DNA of 64,000 bases, taken from assembly GCF_047496725.1 (NCBI RefSeq), contig NC_132978.1, positions 13,107,501 to 13,171,500 of the forward strand. Direction: 5' to 3'. This stretch comes from Anoplolepis gracilipes. Lineage: Eukaryota; Arthropoda; Insecta; Hymenoptera; Formicidae. Below, piece by piece: positions 34,321 to 43,760 of the stretch. The position numbers and the translations under genes are program-made. Position 1 is the stretch's first letter. Every line of letters begins with the position of its first letter. The notes beneath the pieces were generated by a model. The model searched no databases, was not told where the DNA came from, and was given only the letters and a program-made list of their open reading frames with translations.

Positions 34321-37300
34321 AGCTTTAATAAATTGTTGTACAATTGTTACTGTTAATGAATAATTCAGGTGATCTTGAATTGGAATTGGAACGAATATTA
34401 CTGGAAAAGTCAGATGTACAAGAACTTTTAATAAAATTGGAAGCAATGTGTTCTAATCATGAACAGGATAAACAGAAATTGCAAGAAGAATTAAAAAAAG
34501 TAATTCAAGTTTAATATTATCTCAGTAGTATTGTATATTTTATATTAATTATAATTATATTTATTATAGATGACGGACGAAAAAAATAAATTTGCGAGTC
34601 AATGTATCGATCAACAAGGAGATTTAAATTCATTAAGGAAAGAATTATTGCAAGCTGAACAAACTCGACTTGACATAGAATCTGAGAAAGTTACATTGAA
34701 TGAGAAAATTAAATTTCTAGAGATTGAAAAGGAAAAGGTGGAGATAGAATTGGGTCAAGTGAGTCGCGAACGCAGTGATTTGAGTAATCAATTATCGGTT
34801 TTGGCGCGAAAAAAGGAAACATTGAATGAAGAGCTCATGAGACTTAGACAAAGACTAGAACAGTCCAACGAAATGAATGCACGAATAAATAGAAACTTGA
34901 AGGATCTTGTAAAAGATAATGAGGAGAAACAGGTAAGAAAATCTATATATAGATATTAATTACATATATAATATTTAATAATCTATTCTTTCTGATCTTA
35001 TTTATTGTTATAAAAGAAAGTAATTTTTTTCGTTTCTATAGGTACTTCTAGAAACAAATGAGAAAGAATTTCAAAGAATGCAAGAGCAACTTGCATCAAT
35101 ACGTACTGAAAAAGAAATATTGGAAGGAGTATTATTCGATACACAAACTAATTTAGAAGCTACACATGTCAAAAAGACACAGTTGGAGAAAGAGCAAAAA
35201 GAAACATTAATCAAACAGGAAAGCTTAAAAGGACAGGTGACACGATTAACAAAAGAATTAGAAAACAGTGAGAAACGTGCGCAAGAAATGAAACAATCGC
35301 TTACACAACAAAGTGGTGATCAAATGGCAGAATTTCAACAAATTATATCGAATATGAAGAGACAATCTGAGGATAACATGAAGAAAATAAATGAAGAAAA
35401 GGTACTTTTTTTCTTATTTATAGAATTTTTCTTTAGCTGTCTAATATATTATTATATCCAATTATTATATTTTGTCCATTTCTTTGCACCTTACTCTTTT
35501 AAGGAACAAGTAAGAATAAGTTTAGAGAAACGATTGCAACAGTCTATGTCACAATTGGAGGGAGAGAGAAATGAAGAAATCAATCAACTGCAACAGAGAA
35601 TAGAAGAATTGCAACAACATATAGAGAATTTGTGTAAACAGCACGAGGAAGCACTTCTTAGAGCCGAGAATGATAAACAACAGGCACTTCTTATAGGTAA
35701 ATATAACTAAATATTCTTAATTAAATCTGAATTGAGCCTTTACATGTTTATATTCTCAAATATTTAACAACAAATTTGTTTATAGCTCACCACGATCAAC
35801 AGGCTTTAATTGAAAAAATTGACGCTATTATGCGTGAATTAGAAGAAGAAAAGAGTACTTTGGAACGTGTGAAAAGGGAGGCTGCAGCACGTGCCGAACA
35901 AGAACGTAATAATACGAATCAATTACGCGACGAGTTAAATCGTCTTAAAACAAAGTTGGACGAAACCAAGTTGAAGGCTAACGAAGAAAAGCTAAAACTC
36001 GATTTGAAAATAGAGGAACTCTGGAAAGAACGAGAATCCACGCAAAGAGAAGTTGAAGAATTGCAAGTTCAATTACACATGACGGAAGATAAAGTAGATG
36101 GATTGCAAAATCAGTTACATGATACTATCAGAAAACTTAAAGACGGTAATCTCTCTTTCCTTTATTCAATCTATTTATTTTTTATAATTATTTGTCATAA
36201 TTACAATGTATATATATAATTACAGGTGACAATATTAATGAAACATTGCGCAAAGAGTTAGTGGATATAAGGAGACAATTAGCAGATACGACGTATGAAA
36301 AAGAGAAATATAATAACAGCAACAAAGAATTGCGAGAACGTATTAAGCAAATCGAGACTGAAAGAAGAGAACAGGGAAGAACGTTGGAAGAAACGTATCA
36401 AAAAATAGCAAGTCAGAATTATTATTTTTTTTCATACATTACATGTAGATATTTAATGATTCAACATGTAATTACTAAAATATCTGCGTTTAGCACTGGA
36501 GGATGCAAAGGCGACTATGGACGTTGAGAGAACGCGTTTACAAGCCCAAGTGCGTGATTTGGAACGTGAAGCGTTGCAATTGCAGCAACAGCTTCGCTTC
36601 ACGCAGGACGAATTACAGAAATGTCATGAGAACAATTCCCAAGCTCAGAACGAAGAGAAGGAACTGCAAGCTAGATTAGCTAACGAGATTGAGGAAAGAG
36701 AGCGTATACAATTGCAATTACATCAAGTGAAGAAACAGGTATAGAAATATTTTGCACTATTTTTTCATTCAATTCGGCTAACATATAATGCGAGATTTTT
36801 TCCTTATAGGTTGTTGACCTGGATAATAGTTTGGAAGTTACGCGACAAGAATTGGGAAAGTTACGCACGCGGGCGGACGAGGAAGATGAAAGATGGCGTA
36901 CTCGAGAGCAAGAGTTGTTGGTGCGTCTCGAGGATAGCCGCTGTCGCGAGAGAAAGCTGGAAGATCAGAAGCATAATCTGGAAGTCTGCTTGGCCGATGC
37001 CACGCAGCAATTGCAAGAATTGAAGGTATTTTCGAAGACGGACAACAATAAGATATGACAACGCAACTTGTATATTGATTCGTATTAAAATTAAAAATAT
37101 ATATTTATAATATCAGGCGCGTCTTGGAGGATCTGAAGGAAGGGTGAGAGCTCTCGATGCTCAATTATCACAATTGGAAACCGCTAAAAAGGAAGTGGAG
37201 CAGAAATTGAGCAGCGTAGGGTCCACGCTCCGCCGTATCGCCGGTATTCAAATGGACGGGAGCGTAAATATGCCATTTAAATTGATGAGTCCATCGAGAA

Positions 37301-39208
37301 GATGGAGTCCGGCACGTGGTAATTTATAAAATAAAATCTCTTAATTTAATTCGCAGCAACGAAACACTGTTATTATCTTACAGTGGAATTAATATATATA
37401 TATAACATGCAATTAATATATAACGTATTTTAATCAAGTGCAAGATCACGGTGACACTAGTAAAGATATCATATTGGATGTTGATCCTGAAGCTATTAGA
37501 AAGGGTGTGCGATCACTTATGCAACAAGTTGCCCAAATCGAACGCGAGAGAGTATGCTAAATTTTAACAATTAAAAATTATATAAGTTATTGATTAGTGT
37601 TACAATAAAATCTATGATTTAATAAATTGTAGGACGATTACAAAACGGAACTGTGTAGCTTGAAGAAACAGCTGAAAGAATCTCAAGAGAATCAAAGTAA
37701 TACAGATGTAAAGGTCAATAATCTTATAACTAATATTCGTACGCTTCAGGAAGAGAAAAAATCTTTGGAGGCGAAACTGACTCAAAAACAAACTACCTAT
37801 CAAGCACAGGTATATCTTTTTATATATCTTATTCTATATTTTTCATTAAAAAGGCATTAATATTTATTTAATTTTTAGCTAGATGTATTGCAACAAAAAA
37901 CAGAAGAATGTGAGCAATTATGTGAAAAACTGACAATCTTAGATTTAAAGATCAGTACCGACTCGGAAGAGAAATCTCAATATGAGGTATGATTTAAAAG
38001 AAATATTCATAATCATTATAATCTAATTGAAAGTGTATATAACACTTTGTATTTATGTAGGATAAATTCGAGAAAATGAAACATGAATTGAACAGATTAG
38101 AAACGGAAAAACGCAACCTTCAGAAAGAGGTTCGCCATAGCGACTCTCGCGTAACAGAAATGGAATTACATAGAATGTCTTTAGATGGTGATTTCCAAAG
38201 ATTGCAAATGATGCTGCAAGAAAAAGAAGCGCATATTCAAGTAAGATTAAAACATTTATTCTATAAAATACTTTTCCTGATCTATAAAATATATGTATCT
38301 ATATTTTAGATACATAAATAAATGACAAAATGCCTAACGATTCGTAGTAATTAAATTCGAAATTTAAAAAATTGCAATTAAGATATTTATTGTCGCAATT
38401 GATTGCTTTAATTGTCCATAATACAGTCTGTATTTTAAAATAAAGACATTTTTATTCGAGTCAATTATAATAATTTAGTCCATAAAGATAATATTTCTTT
38501 GAATTTGGAATTTAAATATAAATTTAAATTAAATATAAATCTTATAAACGCTGTTTTTTTTTCTTTTTCTTATTAGAAATTGCAAGATCGTTTTGATACG
38601 CAAAGCCGCACTGTAACAAATCTAGAAGAACGTTGCGCATCCTTAAAATCTACCATAGAGCAATTAAAACTGGCGTTAGAAAAAGCATCTGTCACAGAAA
38701 GCGAACTCAAGAGTGAGATGAATCTATTACAACATAATATAATAGAGATCACTGCTTCCTCTCAAAATAACAATGAGAAACTCAAACAGGTAAAAGACTA
38801 TTTAATATATAGGCTATTAGCTGTTTATTCAAATTATTAAACACTTATTTTATCTTCAGCTGCAGAAACAGCTTTCAAATACCGAAAATGAGCGTAGAAT
38901 ATTATCCGAACGCCTAGAAACGGTTCAGCAGACTCTAAGCGATTTAAAACATACGAATCAATCACTGATTGATCAAAATGCGCGGCTACAGAATGAGTTG
39001 GCTAATAATGAAGTGCAACGATCAGCTTTAGAATCACAATTGAGATTATCTACCTGGCCACCGGAAGGCAGTGCCAAAGATGAAGAATTACTACGTCAAT
39101 TGCAAACTGTTCAAAGAGAAAGAAGTGAGATGAGAGGAAAAGTGGATGCTCTTAATGACAAGGTAAATGTAAATGATTTAATTTTACACAAGTGTTACAA
39201 ACTCTTGC

Positions 39209-39252
<44 letters not shown>

Positions 39253-40135
39253 GGGGGTGGGAGAAAGAGAATAAAAAAATACTATAAAAAAATTAAAAAT
39301 TTCATATTTATATATAACAAATATATATATATTTTTTTAATAGGTGAAATTGTTAGAAGCTGATAAACGTAACTTAGAACGTCAAATTGTTGCGAGCAAA
39401 ACGAGTGTTCGAAGCAAGAGTTACGAACGTCCAGAGAAAGCACACATAGAACTTTTGGGCACTAGTTATAGCCTTGATAATTTGGAGCATGAAAACAGAG
39501 AATTAAGATTAAAGATACGTAAATTGGAGACTCAATTGGCGGAAAAGGAGGCCGAACTTATACGAATCAAGTCAACTTATTTACATTCCCCCCATTCGTT
39601 ATTGGACACAAGTCGAGACAGAAGTGGAGAATTAGAACGGATCAGAGCCGCGCAATTGCAGGCTGAGAAATTATTAGAGGCGAGAGAACAAAGTCATCGT
39701 CAGCAAGTTTCACGTTTAGAAAATCAGGTCTTTATATCTATAATAAAATATAGACTTTTATAATAGAATATAGCGTATCGTACATAATATCTATCATAAA
39801 ATTGTTTAAAAAAATTCGTACAGATATAAAAAATATATATATTTTTTTTGTAGATACAATTACTACGAGAACAACTCAATCAAGAGATAAAGCGCAGACA
39901 ATTATACGTTTTGCGGAGTTCACGGGCCGGTAGGGAAATGCAACAATTGCGACAAGCATTGGGCGATTCTCTGAGAACCGTGGCGCAAGATCCGTCACTA
40001 GATGCGGTATTACTGGAACATGAAGCGCGTAAATTAGACTCTACATTGACTAGTACCACTAGTTTACCGCCGTCATTAGCTTTACCTGCTCCACCTTCGT
40101 CTCACAGATCCGGCACTCCGTCACAATTCAAATAA
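22773..40135 (+). CDS. Root: Rootletin (ciliary rootlet coiled-coil protein), 27 coding exons, ~1970 aa
   Basis: Structural protein of the ciliary rootlet and of centriole linkage. Exons: 22773-22781, 30616-30708, 31804-32022, 32123-32325, 32429-32813, 32918-33073, 33163-33465, 33541-33777, 33853-33989, 34087-34247, 34369-34499, 34570-34932, 35042-35401, 35504-35696, 35786-36145, 36226-36411, 36494-36738, 36810-37025, 37117-37318, 37445-37551, 37633-37809, 37879-37986, 38061-38240, 38577-38789, 38860-39162, 39344-39727, 39854-40135; all phases agree. Diagnostic rootletin block: ELRHRLEQEAASYKRRLDTY, then SRLQAKVLQYKQRCSELE (exons 3-4). Nearly all the rest is heptad coiled coil; the C-terminus is GDSLRTVAQDPSLDAVLLE. 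Length matches the family (about 2,000). The first two exons are the least certain: translation could instead begin at ATG 30658 or 31825. The donor at 36412 (GTCAGA) is weak. Confidence 0.93.
23281..23372. repeat. (AAAATY)n hexanucleotide array
   Basis: Tandem units of AAAATT and AAAATC, about 15 copies, preceded by more decayed units from about 23215. Translates to a meaningless Ile/Leu repeat on the minus strand. Confidence 0.85.
25821..26407. mobile_element. Non-autonomous hAT-type MITE (587 bp) with 8-bp target duplication
   Basis: The ends are CAGGGATGAGAAAGTTACT and, inverted, CAGGGTTGGGAAGTACCG. The next ~60 bp at each end are rich in GTAACT/AGTTAC inverted motifs. The flanks carry the same 8 bases, TTTAAAAT, at 25813-25820 and 26408-26415. 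CAGGG-type ends plus an 8-bp duplication are hallmarks of hAT transposons. The interior is AT-rich with no transposase, so it depends on an enzyme encoded elsewhere. Both ends and both target-site copies are intact, which implies a fairly recent insertion. Confidence 0.85.
29266..29890. repeat. Cluster of inverted and direct ~110-bp repeats
   Basis: A core containing GATAAAATCAATCAATTTAAC and GAATTAATGCAATGTGGAAT occurs once inverted (about 29330-29410) and three times direct (about 29485-29560, 29585-29660, 29775-29855). The outermost sequence of the inverted copy, with an ATTAGTTGATTA stretch, is mirrored near 29670-29700, so the first and third copies form one large foldback. Copies are separated by short TA runs. 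Confidence 0.8.
31014..31134. repeat. Small foldback element in rootletin intron 2
   Basis: The left arm GGCTGCGATCAAGACTGC is mirrored by the right arm, which reads in reverse AGCCACGGTCAAGACTGC; the inner parts (AATGCTTC and GAAGCATT) also pair. About 120 bp in all, flanked by TA on both sides, as in mariner-type MITEs. Arms are imperfect, so it is an old copy. Confidence 0.65.
31181..31194 (+). promoter_or_regulatory. RFX-type X-box upstream of conserved rootletin exons
   Basis: GTTGTCATGGAAAC fits the X-box consensus RYYNYY-N(1-3)-RRNRAC at every position and is close to the palindromic ideal. RFX transcription factors switch on ciliary genes through this site in worms, flies and vertebrates, and rootletin is a ciliary gene. 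It lies 630 bp upstream of the ATG at 31825, inside the annotated intron 2, which hints at a second promoter there. Function is inferred from sequence only. Confidence 0.6.
34279..34317. repeat. Root: (TA)n microsatellite in rootletin intron
   Basis: Uninterrupted AT run of about 39 bp between the exons at 34087-34247 and 34369-34499. Confidence 0.9.
39209..39249. repeat. Root: (GA)n microsatellite in rootletin intron
   Basis: GA run in the intron between exons ending 39162 and starting 39344. The open frame through it is an artefact. Confidence 0.9.
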
Positions 40136-42110
40136 TGCGAGAAATGACTGTACTTTCTCTGGAAACTGCCATTATCACAAGTAATACTTATATATTTATA
40201 CAAAAGTATATAAGTACCTATATAAGTAGTTATATTTCTTGAGAATATAAAGTACAATCGTTTGTGCACGTAAAAATGTCGTTCAGTGCGCTTCAACATC
40301 ATATATCAAAGTCATTACTTAAAGAAGGCATACGAGATCATTAATCTAATTTGACAATTCATGAATTAATAATACTTCTTAATATTTTACATTTTAAGAT
40401 AAAGATTTTTTAATGACATTTTATTTGATATACGATTTTTATATTGAACATATTGAATTTTTATCAAATTTTTTTATACAGATTTTATGCTTCCAAATAA
40501 TTATATATATATTTGAGATACAAACATACAATTTATTAATGCATATAAAATGTACGTGAAAGTTTTTGTGATATGACATATATACATTTTACAAGAATAC
40601 TTAACTAAATAATAATATTTGCAAGTTTCTTTTTCTATGCCAATTCTTGTCTAGTTATTTAATTACAAAGAAATAGTTGCATAAGTCAGTTTAATATTAA
40701 TTAAATTAATGCATATAAAAATGATCTCTTTTTATTTTATCTCATAACATTTATACTTATATATTCAAAAGCATATATTAATATATAAATTACTGTCTAA
40801 TATTTATTAAGGCTTTATAGCAAAAATTTTAATACAAGTTGAATATGTACTAGTCAACAATCCGTCCATTAATATTGTGATTAATTTATAAATTTATTTA
40901 TTTAGATAATATATAATGTGTATAATATTGCATTATTTTTGACGTAAATAATTGAAAAGACATATTATAAAAGGAAAGCTTGTGACTCTCGTGTAATGAG
41001 AAGTGCTTATAAAGTAGGTGGCAACAGTAAGAAAAAAATGCTATGTTTAGTCTCATTTTGAGACCAAAAAAAATCAGCAAACAAGAGCATTGTAGAGATA
41101 TACGCTTCTGATTATCAGATAGAGATGCAACGTAACTGAGCCATTTGTTAACGTAAAGTGTAGAGAACGGTAATGCTGTAATATACAGCAGAGGATTAAA
41201 AAATACAGACATAGATGACAGAGTGGACTGTGTCTGTTCTTTATTATTAAGAATATAGACATCGAGTCCTGTGCACTATATGTAGCCTGATACAGGATGA
41301 TTGGAAGAATTTAACGACTCTATTATTTATGCTTCGTCTATTCTACAATGCAGTTTTATCAACTAAGACACTTTTTGTACCAAAAATTGATTATCAAGAG
41401 AATTTTACGTTAGTTTAATTATTTGTAATACAATCTGTTATGAAAAAAAAATCTCTAAAAATTTGTATTTTTTATCAAATACAAATAATGAAAGTTTATA
41501 AATCGAACGTCATCATATCGACTACATTTTCATGCAAAAATTTTGTCAGGTCTATAATATTATATAGGAAAATTGTCATATATATTGTACTACGTTAAAC
41601 TCTATTTCACATTCACACTTTTTTAGAAATATATATATATATATATATATACGGTATACGCCCAATAAACGCTAGATATTCCTAAAATATTCCAATCGTA
41701 TTTGAATAGTAGAGAAATGTTTATAGAACGTTCAAATAATTATGAAATATTCAGAATATCCTATAAACATTATCTGGATGTTTAATAAGATTAACATTTA
41801 GTGTAAACTTTGATATATGTATGGAACATAAAAAATTAAATAAAAAAATAGAATAAAATAGTACACAAAATGACAAAAAATCAGAACATTTTGTGTTTAT
41901 TTGAATATTCTCTGTACATTCTTTAAATATTCCATAATATTTTGCAATAATCTTGTTCATTTTGAATTTGAGAAACATTTTATAAATATTTGAGTAATAT
42001 CTAGCGTTTACCAGGCATATAAATCTTAAAAATATCATTGTTAAATATATGTTATTGAGTTATATATTTGAAATTAAATATCACTCACCACATATCCGCA
42101 TATTTCAATA
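40136..42110. other. Rootletin 3' UTR and AT-rich intergenic DNA
   Basis: No gene recognised between the rootletin stop and the CENP-E inverted duplication. Sequence is AT-rich with small overlapping open frames on the minus strand that lack any protein-like pattern. The stretch ends with a MITE at 41655-42021. Confidence 0.5.
41655..42021. mobile_element. MITE-like element with ~38-bp terminal inverted repeats
   Basis: The left end carries TAAACGCTAGATATTCCT. Read in reverse, the right end carries TAAACGCTAGATATTACT at the same distance from the tip; the flanking TATACGCC and TATATGCC also correspond. Length ~367 bp, no coding capacity, TA at both borders as in Tc1/mariner-type MITEs. It sits 90 bp from the outer edge of the CENP-E inverted duplication. 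Confidence 0.72.
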
Positions 42111-42155
42111 TCCCACTTTAAATAAGAATGTAGCAAGAAAAATAAAAATATCAAC

Positions 42156-42938
42156 CTCAATAAAAACTCGCGTCCAAATGTATTAGCTATAGCATCAAAC
42201 ATATGTTCGACAGCCAGAGGTATTATACCAGGTTCTTCTGGTGTGCCCATCATAGTATATGTTCTTCCAGAACTTGTTTGTCTATAAGCAAATACAGTGC
42301 CATTAAACCCTTTTACTGCAGCGTCGACAATAGGCTTTACAATATTATTAAACACATCATTGTTACTGGCATTTGTATCAAAAATATGATCTATAAGATT
42401 AACAATAGATTAATTTAAATAATATATTTGGCAAGTCTTATTGTTAAATCATGGATAAAAAAAAAACAATAAAAACTAGTTTATCGATGCAAATTATATC
42501 TATGCAATAGATTAAAATAGATTATTAGCGATAGATTACAACAGATGTCTTTCTTTATTCCATGTTACATTTTCTGCATTTTCTAAAATAAAATAAATAC
42601 ATATTCGGACGATGTAAAAGAAAAATTGTTACAGAAAGTATAACTAGAAAAATCCAACCTAACATGTCGACACAGCACAAGATTTTTCAAGTTAAGATTA
42701 AGTTATAAAAATAAGTAAACTAAAGATAAGTGAGAGACATGTATTTTATATCGAAATTTGGATTTGAAGTCTGAAGTTTCGTACCAAATTGGAATCCACC
42801 GTCGCCTCGTTTTTTCAATTCTGCATCGGTTGGCACGATGCTGTTTCCTTGAACCAGCCACTGTATCGGCAAATTCTCGTCTTCCTCTCGCCTAATAATT
42901 GGCCTGACTTTGATTGCTACTTTTATACTGTCAGACAT
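42156..42938 (-). pseudogene. Truncated inverted copy of CENP-E exons 1-2
   Basis: Minus-strand copies of exon 1 (42785-42938, protein identical) and exon 2 (42156-42390). The splice sites between them are kept, but nothing corresponding to exon 3 onwards follows, so only about the first 130 motor residues are present. In exon 2 the P-loop is damaged: Gly (codon 42281-42283) and the catalytic Lys (codon 42263-42265) are both Arg, giving RQTSSGRT instead of GQTSSGKT. Asp-to-Asn and Ser-to-Phe changes are also seen. It cannot be a working motor. Confidence 0.9.
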
Positions 42939-43191
42939 TGTGTGAATAATATTATAGTATAACTTAACAATTTAAGGGAAGACAAGTTTTATCGCCGCCT
43001 TTGCACAACAATGTACGCACACAATGTCACCAACGATCTTCGGCTTCGGCTTCGGCGAGACACGTTGACGCACGTTAAACTTTGTTCAAATTCGAAACAT
43101 GTCTCGCGCGTGCGCGTCAATAGTCACGTGACATGTGACGACACCAGAGAGAAGCGTGAGAGACGCCACGGCCCGGTTTTACGTGATCCCT

Positions 43192-43225
43192 TAAAGTCAC
43201 TAGATTTATAAATCTAGTGACTTTA
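43192..43225. repeat. Perfect 34-bp palindrome flanked by 8-bp direct repeats (left copy)
   Basis: Two 17-bp arms with no spacer, centred on TTTATAAA, flanked at 43184-43191 and 43226-43233 by the same 8 bases TGATCCCT. This has the form of a minute hairpin insertion with target-site duplication. The same unit lies in the right arm. Confidence 0.85.
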
Positions 43226-43289
43226 TGATCCCTGAAAGCGATACGCCCTCTGTGGACATAAAAACGTGGACATTGAACTACATAGCCAA

Positions 43290-43409
43290 CAAATTATTTT
43301 TAGGTGAAAGTGAATAAGCAAAATGTGTTAATAAATTTTGTGGACATAGCACGGATCGCAACCAAAACTGTGCGCATTATGTGTTATTCATTGAGAACAT
43401 TCGTGGACA
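43290..43409. other. 120-bp spacer of the inverted duplication
   Basis: Unique sequence between the two arms. It contains TGTGGACATAGC and ends in CGTGGACA, echoing GTGGACAT motifs in the adjoining arm ends. No open frame of interest. Confidence 0.8.
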
Positions 43410-43473
43410 TTGGCTATGTAGTTCAATGTCCACGTTTTTATGTCCACAGAGGGCGTATCGCTTTCAGGGATCA

Positions 43474-43507
43474 TAAAGTCACTAGATTTATAAATCTAGT
43501 GACTTTA
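43474..43507. repeat. Perfect 34-bp palindrome flanked by 8-bp direct repeats (right copy)
   Basis: Mirror image of the palindrome at 43192-43225, flanked by AGGGATCA on both sides. Being in both arms, it predates the inverted duplication. It lies 254 bp upstream of the CENP-E start codon. Confidence 0.85.
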
Positions 43508-43560
43508 AGGGATCACGTAAAACCGGGCCGTGGCGTCTCTCACGCTTCTCTCTGGTGTCG

Positions 43561-43690
43561 TCACATGTCACGTGACTATTGACGCGCACGCGCGAGACAT
43601 GTTTCGAATTTGAACAAAGTTTAACGTGCGTCAACGTGTCTCGCCGAAGCCGAAGCCGAAGATCGTTGGTGACATTGTGTGTGTACATTG
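43561..43690 (+). promoter_or_regulatory. CENP-E promoter-proximal region with E-boxes and sequence shared with Peter Pan
   Basis: CpG-rich segment 70-200 bp before the start codon. It has CACATG and CACGTG E-box cores, alternating GACGCGCACGCGCGA, a TTCGAATTTGAA stretch containing the CHR-like TTTGAA (a site of MuvB-type cell-cycle control in animals), and a triplicated GCCGAA. A recognisably related segment is found upstream of Peter Pan at 55430-55500. Regulatory roles are inferred. Confidence 0.45.
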
Positions 43691-43760
43691 TTGTGCAAAG
43701 GCGGCGATAAAACTTGTCTTCCCTTAAATTGTTAAGTTATACTATAATATTATTCACACA

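Larger units (their letters stand above)
42111..43289 (-). repeat. Left arm of long inverted duplication (CENP-E promoter and exons 1-2)
   Basis: 1179 bp that match 43410-44587 in reverse complement. Paired positions sum to 86699 in the inner part and 86698 beyond a one-base difference in a poly(A)/poly(T) run near 42460. By direct reading I count eight substitutions and this one indel, about 99.2% identity. The match stops abruptly at 42111, 45 bp into what is intron 2 in the intact gene. Confidence 0.95.

Noticed and set aside
43011..43688. Matching 66-codon frames in both arms and a 92-codon frame across the spacer
   Set aside because: They lie in the CENP-E upstream region, are mirrored because the arms are mirrored, and show no protein pattern.
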